This document shows, piece after piece, positions 51,791 to 59,872 of a DNA stretch of 64,000 bases. The DNA is from Paenibacillus sp. MAHUQ-63 (GTDB lineage: Bacteria > Bacillota > Bacilli > Paenibacillales > NBRC-103111), in contig NZ_JARADB010000003.1 in the NCBI RefSeq assembly GCF_028765165.1, positions 1,596,901-1,660,900 on the forward strand, in the 5' to 3' direction. The notes below the pieces were generated by a model. The model was not told where the DNA came from. It saw only the letters and a list, made by a program, of their open reading frames with translations, and searched no databases. The stretch's first letter is position 1, and every line of letters starts with the position of its first letter. Position numbers and translations under genes: made by a program.

Positions 51791-51816
51791 ATTTTGATAT
51801 GCTCGGAAATCAAAAT
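51791..51816. terminator. Inverted repeat, possible weak terminator
   Basis: ATTTTGAT (51791-51798) and ATCAAAAT (51809-51816) form a perfect 8-bp stem with a 10-base loop after the end of the 51833 gene. It is flanked by two similar ACCCAGGT words. There is no strong T tract. Confidence 0.3.
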
Positions 51817-51832
51817 CGTCACCCAGGTAGCA

Positions 51833-53005
51833 TCACCTCATGGACTTCATCATGCTCCGATATCGTTCAAACCATTGGTCAGCGCTTCGTTCCCACGTAA
51901 ACAGATGCTTCACTCTCTGCAACCCCTGCTCGCCCATCACCTTCTGAAGCTCCACATCTCCAAGCACTCGAACCAAATAGCGGGGAAGTTCATCCGCAAT
52001 TTGGTCCGGATTGATTAAATATCCGGTTGTACCATGATCAACAACTTCCTGGATCCCCCCCGAACGTGTGGCAACTACCGGCACACCCGCCGCCATGGCC
52101 TCAACATTGACTAGACCGAATGCTTCATTCGGTGCAGAAGGAACAGCAACTACATCCGCCAGTTGGTACCATTTGGCAATGTCGTTATGGGCCACGTACG
52201 GGAAGAAACGGACATATTGCGGCATTGAGCTCCCCATCCTGTGCAGTTTACGGACATAATCCGTTTGTGTATCTTTTCCGTAGTAGGCGCTGCCAACAAT
52301 AAGCAAGATAGCATCGGGCTCAGATCGGATCACTTGGAGCATCGCATCTAGCAGATGATGTACGCCTTTCTTCGGGATGAGCCTTCCGACGAATAAAATG
52401 ATTTTCTTATTCTCATACCCTAGCTTTTTCAGCGTTTCCAGGCGGGATTCGCTTCCTTCCGGGGTCCATTTGGATGTAAATTGCGACAGATCCGCTCCGA
52501 GATGCTGAGTCACGACTTTATGGGAGCAGCTAGGAACCTTACGTTGGATTAACCGCTTTAGGAAATCACTATTGACAACAATGACATTCGCAGCTCGAAG
52601 GCATGTCGACAGCTCTCGAACGGAGATGTGAGGCATGGAAATAAAAGAGGTGGAATGCAGCATTAAGCTAATCTTGATTCCCGGATGCCGCCTGCGTAAA
52701 TACCGTACAAACCGCGGACGATTCTCAACCTGGATAACGTTCGGTTTTACCAATTTGATTTGCTGGCTGACCCTCGCTATATAAGAAGCAGGTTTCTCGT
52801 ATCGAACACGTAAATAATGAACGCCTTCTTGAACCTCATGGCTCGGTTGATGCAATGTTTTACGCCCAAGCACATACACCCCCATATGTTTAACTAAATG
52901 CTTGGCTGTATGGTTAACGACCATTTCTACCGAACTGCTTGTTCCAGATGGTATGGGGAAAGTACCGGGTGTTACAATGGCTACTTTGATCGGCAAGCTG
53001 CACAT
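51833..53005 (-). CDS. GT4 glycosyltransferase, CotSA-like
   Basis: A 390-residue GT-B enzyme resembling the spore coat protein CotSA. VAIVTPGTFPIPSGTSSSVEMVVNH is the acceptor loop; ILFVGRLIPKKGVHHLLDAM, and the donor-site SAPNEAFGLVNVEAMAAGVPVVATRSGGIQEVVDHG follow, giving the E-x7-E pattern. Single ORF with GGGG before the ATG. It sits between the giant repeat gene (downstream, same strand) and the YheC/YheD-type gene (divergent), in line with a coat role. Donor unknown. Confidence 0.87.
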   Translation of the reverse strand: MCSLPIKVAIVTPGTFPIPSGTSSSVEMVVNHTAKHLVKHMGVYVLGRKTLHQPSHEVQEGVHYLRVRYEKPASYIARVSQQIKLVKPNVIQVENRPRFVRYLRRRHPGIKISLMLHSTSFISMPHISVRELSTCLRAANVIVVNSDFLKRLIQRKVPSCSHKVVTQHLGADLSQFTSKWTPEGSESRLETLKKLGYENKKIILFVGRLIPKKGVHHLLDAMLQVIRSEPDAILLIVGSAYYGKDTQTDYVRKLHRMGSSMPQYVRFFPYVAHNDIAKWYQLADVVAVPSAPNEAFGLVNVEAMAAGVPVVATRSGGIQEVVDHGTTGYLINPDQIADELPRYLVRVLGDVELQKVMGEQGLQRVKHLFTWERSADQWFERYRSMMKSMR

Positions 53006-53150
53006 TTTCTGACCCCTTTCCGTATCCGTTAAATGCCTTATGCGGCCTCTTTTCTATACATATGCGGATTTTATGGGTTAGTCTGGGTATTTGCCCCTAC
53101 ATTCTGTGCAAACGTCACATCTTCTAACGGGTCTATCAGCATCCGTACAA

Positions 53151-53178
53151 ACAAGCAGCCCTGCTTTTCCATAAACTA
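53151..53178 (+). promoter_or_regulatory. Sigma-K promoter of the YheC/YheD-type gene
   Basis: AC (53151-53152), exactly 17 bp, then CATAAACTA (53170-53178), matching the AC-N16/17-CATANNNTA consensus of sigma-K. The start codon is 60 bp further on. This is the best such site in the window. Confidence 0.6.
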
Positions 53179-53237
53179 AATGAAGACATCCGCAACACCT
53201 GCCAGTAAATTGAATGTAAAGGAGTGAAAGGAATACA

Positions 53238-54338
53238 ATGGAAAATCCCTATGTGGGCATTTTAATAAACGACACCTTATTCGATGGCATCCCTCAAGGG
53301 AAGACAATATACGAAGCTATTCATTACTACAGTGAAGCTGGCAAAAAATATGGGGTGATTCCTTGCTATTTCCGCATTCAAGATGTTCGAATAGATTCGA
53401 TGAAGGTACGCGCTTACATCCCCTCCGGCGATAAATTCGTCCTTGCATGGATCGATCTGCCTAAAGTCATTCACAACCGCGCCATTTACCTGGATCATGC
53501 TTCTTATGACATGTTGGAAAGCTGGACGCAGCACGGTATCATTCTATTTAATCGTTGGAACCGTTACAGCAAGCTGCTTATCCATCAGATTCTGCTGAAA
53601 GACGACTCGATAAGGCCGCATATGCCTGGTACGTACGCGGCAAACCTAATAAATTTGAGAATGATGATGAACGCCTATGATTCGCTTATTATTAAGCCAA
53701 CGAATTCCAGTATTGGCCGTGGGATTATGAAAATGGATCGGGTTGGAAAGGGCTGGAATCTCATCTATCCGGCAAGCATGCGAATCAGCAATCGCATATG
53801 GCGGCAAGTCCGTTTTTCGAAACAGCTCCCGGCCTCCCTGCAAAAAAAGCTCAAAACCCGCTCTTACATCGTCCAGCAATGCTTACCGCTGGCTCAATAT
53901 GACGGCCGTCCATTTGATCTGCGCATTTCGGTCCAGCGCGGCGATTGCGGTGAATGGGGAATAACGGGGATTGTTGCCAAAGTGGCTTCCCGAAAGCACT
54001 TTCTTACGAATGTGGCGCAAGGAGGCGAAGTCATGCGCTTATCGGATATTCTGGCGAAAGAATATCCGGCACTCGATCAGGCAGCCGTTTTTCAGCAGAT
54101 CACTGATTTTACAATGCGCGTAACCAAGCATTTAAGTGCGGAGTTGCCCCATTTGGCTGATATTGGGCTAGACATCGGACTTACCAGCCATGGCTTCCCT
54201 TTATTTATTGAATGCAACAGCAAAGATCAACGTTATAGCTTTAAGGAAGCCGATATGATGGATGAATGGAAGGCAACCTTCTACAAACCGATCGCCTATG
54301 CCAAATTTTTATTGGATGGCGGAATCCCTGTTTATTAA
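53238..54338 (+). CDS. YheC/YheD family spore coat-associated ATP-grasp protein
   Basis: A 366-residue protein of the YheC/D family, known as spore coat-associated proteins with an ATP-grasp fold. The N-terminal VGILINDTLFDGIP and YEAIHYYSEAGKKYGVIPCYF, VIHNRAIY, and the ATP-grasp core SLIIKPTNSSIGRGIM, RSYIVQQCLPLAQYDGRPFDLRISVQR and DIGLTSHGFPLFIECNSKDQR are visible. A near-perfect sigma-K promoter lies upstream, and AAAGGAGTG precedes the ATG. Its ligation substrate is unknown. A terminator follows. Confidence 0.9.
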   Translation: MENPYVGILINDTLFDGIPQGKTIYEAIHYYSEAGKKYGVIPCYFRIQDVRIDSMKVRAYIPSGDKFVLAWIDLPKVIHNRAIYLDHASYDMLESWTQHGIILFNRWNRYSKLLIHQILLKDDSIRPHMPGTYAANLINLRMMMNAYDSLIIKPTNSSIGRGIMKMDRVGKGWNLIYPASMRISNRIWRQVRFSKQLPASLQKKLKTRSYIVQQCLPLAQYDGRPFDLRISVQRGDCGEWGITGIVAKVASRKHFLTNVAQGGEVMRLSDILAKEYPALDQAAVFQQITDFTMRVTKHLSAELPHLADIGLDIGLTSHGFPLFIECNSKDQRYSFKEADMMDEWKATFYKPIAYAKFLLDGGIPVY

Positions 54339-54359
54339 TTGCAGCATGCAGGGATATAA

Positions 54360-54410
54360 CAAAAACCTTTATCTCCCCAGGCAATATAACCAGGGAAATA
54401 AAGGCTTTTT
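54360..54410. terminator. Bidirectional terminator
   Basis: AAAAACCTTTAT...TCCC pairs with GGGA...ATAAAGGCTTTTT with small bulges. It lies between the convergent ends of the 53238 gene and nagZ. Confidence 0.75.
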
Positions 54411-55693
54411 CATTTGTGAAGATAGGTTTCCAGAAGGTGCTTCACATCACTATTTATTCGCTTCGTGTCAGGCGTTTTCACAGCCGCATCAGTCAGCTGA
54501 TACTTCTGTTTCAGCTTGAGAACATGAACTACGCTTTCATCGACCGCTGCCATGGGAATTCGCTTCTCATCGACTGCTCGGCGAAGTGCCTTGGCAACCG
54601 CCACCACCTTCTCATAATCGTGACCGACCATCACGACATTTGTCCCGGCAAGAATCGACTTAACTGCAGCTTCACCGATATCATACGTTTTAATAATAGC
54701 TCCCATCGTCATGTCGTCTGTCATGATCAGTCCTTGGAAGCCCATCTCCTGCCGCAGCAGGTCCGTCATGATCTTCTTCGACATGGAAGCCGGGTTCTGG
54801 CCATCTACTTTGGGCAGCAAAATATGTGCTACCATCACCGCATCCGCTTGCTGCTTAAACGCCTCCGCAAAGGGCAGGAGCTCCAGTTTGCGCAGCCTTG
54901 CCAAATCATTCTGAACAACAGGAAGCTGGGCATGGGAATCCACGGACGTATCTCCGTGTCCTGGAAAATGCTTAACGACCGGCATCACCTTCTGAGTCTG
55001 CAAGCCCTTCATCGTTTGAATGCCCAAGGAGCTGACAATCGGCGCATTGGCCCCAAAGGAGCGATCGCCGATAACAGGATTGTTCGGGTTGCTGTTGATA
55101 TCGAGCACGGGTGCGAAATCAACGTTCAATCCGAACGCTCTCAGCTCTTGGCCGAGCAGACTGCCAACTCCGAAGGCGAACTCCTTACTGTTCGTCTTTC
55201 CGATCTCTCCGCTCGGAGGTGTTTTCTCAATTTCATCAGGCAAGCGCGTTACTCTCCCGCCTTCTTCATCCACCCCAAGCCAGAGAGGCAGCTTATTCCC
55301 GGCATTCTCTTGCTTCAATGCATTCACAAGGGCAATCAACTGGCCTGTATCCTTCACATTCGTTTTATACAATATCAACCCGCCAACATGATAGGAATCA
55401 ATGAGCTCACGAGCATGCTGACTCATTTCATAACCATCTATTCCAGCTAATATCAATTGGCCTATTTTCTCATCAACAGTCATTCCCTGAAGAATCGTCT
55501 GAACAGGATCCGCTGTTGGTGTCGGTACGGCTGAAGGACTAGCAGGGGGACTGCTTGCATGCGTCCCTGACGGCGCAGGCGAAGGAACAGCCGAAGGTTT
55601 CGCTGGCGCGTGTTGGAAGCATCCCGTCAGTACCGACAGACTTAAGCCTAGGGGCAGGCTATATTTCATAAACCGTTGGACAACTCCGAGCAT
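54410..55693 (-). CDS. nagZ: Beta-N-acetylhexosaminidase NagZ-type lipoprotein (GH3)
   Basis: A 427-residue glycoside hydrolase family 3 enzyme that removes GlcNAc from muropeptides. The lipobox LTGC puts the lipidated Cys at residue 25, followed by a Pro/Ser/Ala-rich linker and the GH3 barrel. WLGVDEEGGRVTRL, DFAPVLDINSNPNNPVIGDRSFG, KHFPGHGDTSVDSHAQLP (general acid-base His region) and GLIMTDDMTMGAI (nucleophile Asp) are diagnostic. ATG 55693 follows AAGGAAGGTGAG; the longer frame to 55759 lacks a site. It is exported and membrane-anchored, and probably not part of the glycan cluster. Confidence 0.92.
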   Translation of the reverse strand: MLGVVQRFMKYSLPLGLSLSVLTGCFQHAPAKPSAVPSPAPSGTHASSPPASPSAVPTPTADPVQTILQGMTVDEKIGQLILAGIDGYEMSQHARELIDSYHVGGLILYKTNVKDTGQLIALVNALKQENAGNKLPLWLGVDEEGGRVTRLPDEIEKTPPSGEIGKTNSKEFAFGVGSLLGQELRAFGLNVDFAPVLDINSNPNNPVIGDRSFGANAPIVSSLGIQTMKGLQTQKVMPVVKHFPGHGDTSVDSHAQLPVVQNDLARLRKLELLPFAEAFKQQADAVMVAHILLPKVDGQNPASMSKKIMTDLLRQEMGFQGLIMTDDMTMGAIIKTYDIGEAAVKSILAGTNVVMVGHDYEKVVAVAKALRRAVDEKRIPMAAVDESVVHVLKLKQKYQLTDAAVKTPDTKRINSDVKHLLETYLHK

Positions 55694-55765
55694 CCTCTCA
55701 CCTTCCTTATGTATGATCCTATTAATTGTTGGACGTCGGACGTCCGCATTTTGTTGCATCTATGT

Positions 55766-56062
55766 TTATTCCTGCCTAAACTGCTTCAACATCCGGAGCT
55801 GAATCACATACATGCCATAACTGCCCAAATAGGCTCCGCTTAACAGAAACCAATTATTTTGAAAAACCGCATGAATATTAGTCATAAACACCGTTTTATC
55901 GTGCAAAATTTCGTAGATTGCCAAAGTGCTGATGATACCGAAAATATACGCACACAGCACGGCCAGAACATTATAGACAACTCGCCACGACTTGAACAGC
56001 CAAGCTCCCAACAGCATAACCGGAGGGATAATACATATAATAACCGTTATGATTACCGTCAT
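55766..56062 (-). CDS. Small integral membrane protein
   Basis: A 98-residue protein of unknown function with three hydrophobic segments: residues about 3-22 (VIITVIICIIPPVMLLGAWLF), 29-50 (VYNVLAVLCAYIFGIISTLAIY) and about 70-90 (FLLSGAYLGSYGMYVI). The C terminus is basic. AGGTGAG lies upstream of the ATG. It precedes nagZ by 72 bp on the same strand and may share its transcript. Confidence 0.75.
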   Translation of the reverse strand: MTVIITVIICIIPPVMLLGAWLFKSWRVVYNVLAVLCAYIFGIISTLAIYEILHDKTVFMTNIHAVFQNNWFLLSGAYLGSYGMYVIQLRMLKQFRQE

Positions 56063-56180
56063 TTTCCTTGCTCACCTCATTACCATAGCATTGACGGTTT
56101 TTACTCTGAAAATACTTAATTGTACAAGTATTTGCTAGTTAAATACCGTTTCTAGTTAATTTCCTTTTTCATATAATATA

Positions 56181-56204
56181 AAAAACCTCACCAGGGAGGT
56201 TTTT
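56181..56204 (-). terminator. Rho-independent terminator
   Basis: AAAAACCTC / GAGGTTTTT stem of 9 bp with a 6-base loop, 14 bp past the stop of the 56218 gene; the minus-strand side continues into T-rich sequence. Confidence 0.75.
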
Positions 56205-56217
56205 CAGATACCTGCTT

Positions 56218-56874
56218 CTAGAGATTGGGAAAGCAAGCTGTTTTAACATGTTGTATATTTCGGAAAACGGAGGTTTGATCGGCCGTGATCAGCTCAGCCA
56301 TATGTTGATTCACACTTTTCAGCAGGCCAATTTTGCTGGAGCTGCTTCCCCAGTCGAAAACGACAAGATGTCCCTCCAACTCTTTTAGCTGGCCTTCGAA
56401 CGTATCGTTAAGCTGATTATCTGGTGAAGTCTCTGGCAATATGCTATTGAGCGCATACGGCAATGGATTGTTAGGGTAAGGAATTAACCATTTTAAGTGA
56501 AACATGGGGATATACATGGTCTTATGGATGGGGGAATAAAAAACAAAATAATTCGATTGTACGTTTGTGATATAACCGTGGATCGATTGATTGCCGGAGA
56601 CATAAATCTGCAGGAAAATGCCAAAGGACTTTTTCAAAATTTCTTCGTAGGAAGTCTCATTTACGACATCCGTTACTTTATAGCCTATAATTTCATGAGG
56701 TACACTGGTTAATTGGATTGTTTGAATATGAACAGCTGGCACATATAGATAGTCATTACCGTCATAAATAACAACGATATCGGCGCCATAGTCAATTAAC
56801 ACACCACTTCGGGTCACGTTCTCAGTTATCTTCAACTCGATCGTTTTGCCGAGCATAGGCTGTAAACAATTCAT
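56218..56874 (-). CDS. CotB-related coat protein with repeated Sm-like domains
   Basis: A 218-residue protein with three related beta segments: LGKTIELKITENVTRSGVLIDYGADIVVIY, FGIFLQIYVSGNQSIHGYITNVQSNYFVFYSP and LKELEGHLVVFDWGSSSSKIGLLKSVNQHMAELI. Each is followed by a short HI-containing strand (HIQTIQL, HLKWL, HVKTA). This is the layout of the CotB spore coat domain, though similarity here is weaker than in the 58540 gene. AAGGAGG precedes the ATG. It lies 29 bp after the ArsB-like gene and may be on the same transcript. Confidence 0.72.
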   Translation of the reverse strand: MNCLQPMLGKTIELKITENVTRSGVLIDYGADIVVIYDGNDYLYVPAVHIQTIQLTSVPHEIIGYKVTDVVNETSYEEILKKSFGIFLQIYVSGNQSIHGYITNVQSNYFVFYSPIHKTMYIPMFHLKWLIPYPNNPLPYALNSILPETSPDNQLNDTFEGQLKELEGHLVVFDWGSSSSKIGLLKSVNQHMAELITADQTSVFRNIQHVKTACFPNL

Positions 56875-56903
56875 ATCCGTCTTACCTCCTTATTCATCAT
56901 CAC

Positions 56904-58262
56904 TCAGAACGAAACATATGACGTCCAAATAAATAAGCCAAGTAAACTAACGAATAAACTGAGGGGCACAACAACGATCGTTACTTGCAAATATTTCCCC
57001 CAATGCATGGGGACATTATGTTGTCTCAATGTATGCATCCAAAGCAGGGAAGCGAGCGTCCCCATTGGCAAAATCAAAGACCCAATATCAGCTCCAATGA
57101 CATTCGCCAAATAAGAAATTTGCTGTAAATGAAGATCTAACCCCATCTCTTTAATAGATAAAGTACCTATCATAACGGAGGGCAGATTATTACAAAGGTT
57201 AGATAAAACAGTCAGCAGCCCGCCCATAGTGAATATCGCGTGAAATGGACTTGTTGCAACCGTATCGCCGAATTGTTTCACAATCAGTGCAGTCATTCCC
57301 GAATTGTGAAGGCCATAAATGATAATGTACATGCTGAAAGCAAACAAAATAATACTCCACGGACTTTTCCTCAGTACATCGGCTGGGCCGATTTGCTTCT
57401 TAAACCATCTAATCAGGATTAAGATGATCGCGCCAATAATGGCAGGCCATTCCGTCGGAATGCCTAGCGGAGCGAGAACAAAGAAACTGAGCCGGGTTGC
57501 AATGACGACACCTATACTGATTCGAAACATTTTCCAGTCGATATCCGTCCCTTGCTGCGGTCTTGAAGAAAGCGGATGTGATCTCATAGAGGAGTTCTCG
57601 ATCATAAATTGCTGATTCATATTCGTTTTGTATCCAATCGAAATATCTTTTCTGAAAATAAGAAACAACATCAAGGCCATACAGCCAATCCCGAGCATGG
57701 AGGGTACAAACATCATCTTGGCATAGGTATTCAAATCTAACCCGACGATTTGCAATGAAATCAGATTAGCTAGATTACTTACCCCGATCGGTGCGCTTGC
57801 CGCAGTAGCTACTAAAGCCCCAGAAATTAAGAAGGGAACTTTTTGATGCGGCTTTAGCTTCAACATGCTCAGGGTATGAATAATAATAGGCGTCGTAATG
57901 AGAATGCTCCCGTCATTATTAAAAAACAATGTCATCAAAAAACATAGTAAATTAATATACCAGAACAGCAGCACGCCAGATCCTTTTGCTTTTATAGCCA
58001 AATTCAAGGCCGCCCATCTAAAAAAACCGATGCTTTCCAGAACAATCGACATCACAATAGTCGAAAGGATCGTAATGGAAGCCCCGCTTACAATTTTTAA
58101 AATGCTTACCATGTCGGTTAAGGGGACAAATCCGATGACTAGAACGGTAGCAGCCGCAATGGAGGTAGGAAGTGCTTCATTGATTCCGCGGGGTCTCCAC
58201 ATAACAAAAATGACCGTAACTAAGAAAATACTGATCATCAGCAGAGTCTCCGCGCTACTCAT
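56904..58262 (-). CDS. ArsB/NhaD-superfamily membrane permease
   Basis: A 452-residue polytopic membrane protein with about 11-12 hydrophobic segments. LFFNNDGSILITTPIIIHTL and SNLANLISLQIVGLDLNTYAKMMF match the ArsB arsenite permease pattern, and SNLCNNLPSVMIGTLS repeats it in the second half. ArsB proteins are near 430 residues. No arsR, arsC or arsD is adjacent, so arsenite transport is uncertain and another anion or Na+/H+ exchange is possible. It overlaps the short gene at 58255 by 8 bases. Confidence 0.85.
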   Translation of the reverse strand: MSSAETLLMISIFLVTVIFVMWRPRGINEALPTSIAAATVLVIGFVPLTDMVSILKIVSGASITILSTIVMSIVLESIGFFRWAALNLAIKAKGSGVLLFWYINLLCFLMTLFFNNDGSILITTPIIIHTLSMLKLKPHQKVPFLISGALVATAASAPIGVSNLANLISLQIVGLDLNTYAKMMFVPSMLGIGCMALMLFLIFRKDISIGYKTNMNQQFMIENSSMRSHPLSSRPQQGTDIDWKMFRISIGVVIATRLSFFVLAPLGIPTEWPAIIGAIILILIRWFKKQIGPADVLRKSPWSIILFAFSMYIIIYGLHNSGMTALIVKQFGDTVATSPFHAIFTMGGLLTVLSNLCNNLPSVMIGTLSIKEMGLDLHLQQISYLANVIGADIGSLILPMGTLASLLWMHTLRQHNVPMHWGKYLQVTIVVVPLSLFVSLLGLFIWTSYVSF

Positions 58263-58419
58263 TGCCTTTCCCTGCGCTTTTTATACTCGATATATGAACG
58301 ACTGGCATCTCTTCCTTAAATTCTGTTTTTATTTCCGCATGCCTGGAGGTAGATTCAGGCTTCAATAGCAGATACAGAAGTGCTCCGCTGATTAATAGAT
58401 AACTAAAACTAATAAGCAT
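58255..58419 (-). CDS. Short single-pass membrane protein
   Basis: A 54-residue protein with one hydrophobic segment at residues about 3-18 (ISFSYLLISGALLYLLL) and a charged tail. The ATG at 58419 has GGAGG 5-6 bases upstream, which fits better than the longer frame to 58527. Its end overlaps the start of the ArsB-like gene, suggesting a translationally coupled partner or leader. No family recognised. Confidence 0.6.
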   Translation of the reverse strand: MLISFSYLLISGALLYLLLKPESTSRHAEIKTEFKEEMPVVHISSIKSAGKGNE

Positions 58420-58480
58420 CTTAACCTCCCCTTTCCTAGTCTTTCGTCTAGCCTGTACATTCGCTTGCAAAAGGTTAAAA

Positions 58481-58507
58481 AAATAGCCGTACAAGTACGG
58501 CTTTTTA
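58481..58507. terminator. Rho-independent terminator
   Basis: Perfect AGCCGTAC/GTACGGCT hairpin (58485-58502) flanked by A and T runs on both sides; serves the cotB gene on the minus strand. Confidence 0.85.
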
Positions 58508-58539
58508 AAGTTGCAAAGCATATTCAATTTTCTAATTAT

Positions 58540-59070
58540 TTATTTCTTGTCTTTTTTGCTATCTTTTTTATCTTTGCTGTTATTTGCGGCTTCTTGTTGA
58601 CCGTTAGCATTTTGCTGTTGCTCGTTGTTTTTGTTTACGTAGCTGATGTTACGGATATGGAAAGGCATAACGCGAACAATTTCACTGCCTACAGTCAATG
58701 TTACGAGAATATCTGTCACATCCGTTAATATACCCTCAATTTTCTCAGGGCCTCCACGGTTGATTTGCACCCAACGAAATTTCATTTCTTTAACGACAGC
58801 AATGAAGTCTACACCATCGATGACCGGAGGCAATAATGGTTCCGGGAGATCTGGATCTACTATGACAACCGATGTATCAGCAATCGTGCGTGTATCTACA
58901 CTAACGCTTTTGATATGTTCGGTTTTATAATAAACGTTTCCAGTATCCTTAATATAGACAACAATGTAATCGTCTTTTACGACGAGCAACTTGCCCAATC
59001 TCGATTCCGGCCCCCCCCTATCTACACGAACATCTTTCCCAACCAGCAATTCCAGCGTTGCTTTGTCCAT
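58540..59070 (-). CDS. cotB: Spore coat protein CotB
   Basis: A 176-residue CotB homologue. Two CotB-type units are visible: VDRGGPESRLGKLLVVKDDYIVVY with TEHIKSVS, and INRGGPEKIEGILTDVTDILVTL with MPFHIRNIS; the RGGPE words and HIKSxS/HIRNIS strands match B. subtilis CotB closely. The C terminus is a charged low-complexity tail of Asn, Gln, Asp, Ser and Lys, much shorter than the Ser-rich tail in B. subtilis. ATG 59070 is preceded by AAGGGAT. It lies on the outer coat surface in B. subtilis. Confidence 0.9.
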   Translation of the reverse strand: MDKATLELLVGKDVRVDRGGPESRLGKLLVVKDDYIVVYIKDTGNVYYKTEHIKSVSVDTRTIADTSVVIVDPDLPEPLLPPVIDGVDFIAVVKEMKFRWVQINRGGPEKIEGILTDVTDILVTLTVGSEIVRVMPFHIRNISYVNKNNEQQQNANGQQEAANNSKDKKDSKKDKK

Positions 59071-59281
59071 CGATATCCCTTCCCTCTTCCGGTAGTTATT
59101 TACTTGCATTAGAAGTATATGAGCCTTTCATCTGATGTGATTGGGATAGGTATCTATTTGTCCATATTTTTCCGCTTTAACCTAATATAAGCTGCTCTGC
59201 GGCGAAGATGAACAAATAAATAAAATGAGAAGTGGATGAATGGACATAGGGCATGTACCGTGTCAGCCCCCAAATATACAT

Positions 59282-59290
59282 CATATGGTA
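59282..59290 (+). promoter_or_regulatory. Possible sigma-K -10 box
   Basis: CATATGGTA matches CATANNNTA, 49 bp before the GTG of the 59340 gene. No AC lies at the preferred distance. Confidence 0.35.
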
Positions 59291-59339
59291 AAAAGGTATA
59301 CTCCAGTAAATGATTAACTAACTTAAGGAGGTAAGAACT

Positions 59340-59564
59340 GTGGGAAAATCAGAGCACTTAAGACAGGAGATTAATCTCCTAAGAGTAACCAAACCTATGA
59401 TGCATCTACTGAAAGAATTACGATTTCAACCAGTGACTGTTCTAACTGCCGCTGGACCTATTTCAGGTGAACTCATGATTGTTGGTGACGATTTTATTCT
59501 CGTCAAAGAAGTAAGCGGAGAAGGCGTCATGATTCCGATTACGAGTATTGAAGTTATTTATTAA
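59340..59564 (+). CDS. Small CotB-domain-like protein
   Basis: A 74-residue protein: LRFQPVTVLTAAGPISGELMIVGDDFILVKEVSGEGVMIPITSIEVIY is a single Sm-like/CotB-type beta unit (turn GPxxGxL, then DDxI, then a final SIEVIY strand). GTG start at 59340 with AAGGAGGT 8 bases upstream. It is followed after 17 bp by another one-domain protein. Probably a coat or spore-surface component by context. Confidence 0.75.
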   Translation: MGKSEHLRQEINLLRVTKPMMHLLKELRFQPVTVLTAAGPISGELMIVGDDFILVKEVSGEGVMIPITSIEVIY

Positions 59565-59581
59565 GAAAGGAGTGATCGAGA

Positions 59582-59827
59582 ATGCCTCTTCCCCATCCAC
59601 CACATCCACATCCACACCCAGAGCCACATTGGACTTTTGAATCCTTCCTAAAAGGTCTTATCGGTAGAGATATCGAAGTTTACTTTATTAATCAATTTTA
59701 CGTAGGACAACTGCAAAGCGTAGAAGATGGTTATTTCACAATGGTTGTGAATTCCGCCTACTACTTGCCAGAACAATCAATTACTGTATTTAGCCGCAGC
59801 GTTGAATATTTGCGTATTTTGAACTAA
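59582..59827 (+). CDS. Small His/Pro-rich CotB-domain-like protein
   Basis: An 81-residue protein. Residues 1-16 alternate His and Pro (MPLPHPPHPHPHPEPH), a possible metal-binding tail. Residues 20-81 form one CotB-type beta unit (LIGRDIEVYFINQFYVGQLQSVEDGYFTMVV, then SITVFSRSVEYLRIL). AAAGGAGTG precedes the ATG. It is last in a two-gene run ended by a perfect terminator. Spore-surface role is inferred from the neighbours. Confidence 0.78.
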   Translation: MPLPHPPHPHPHPEPHWTFESFLKGLIGRDIEVYFINQFYVGQLQSVEDGYFTMVVNSAYYLPEQSITVFSRSVEYLRILN

Positions 59828-59837
59828 AAGCTTGCTT

Positions 59838-59872
59838 GAGAAGACCTATCTATATAGGTCTTCTCTTTTTTT
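59838..59872 (+). terminator. Rho-independent terminator
   Basis: Perfect 12-bp stem GAGAAGACCTAT / ATAGGTCTTCTC with a 4-base loop and seven T. The stop codon of the convergent GT2 gene at 59871 falls in the T tract. Confidence 0.92.

Noticed and set aside
56904..58262. Arsenic resistance operon
   Set aside because: Only the permease is present; there is no arsR, arsC or arsD, so the family name does not prove the substrate.
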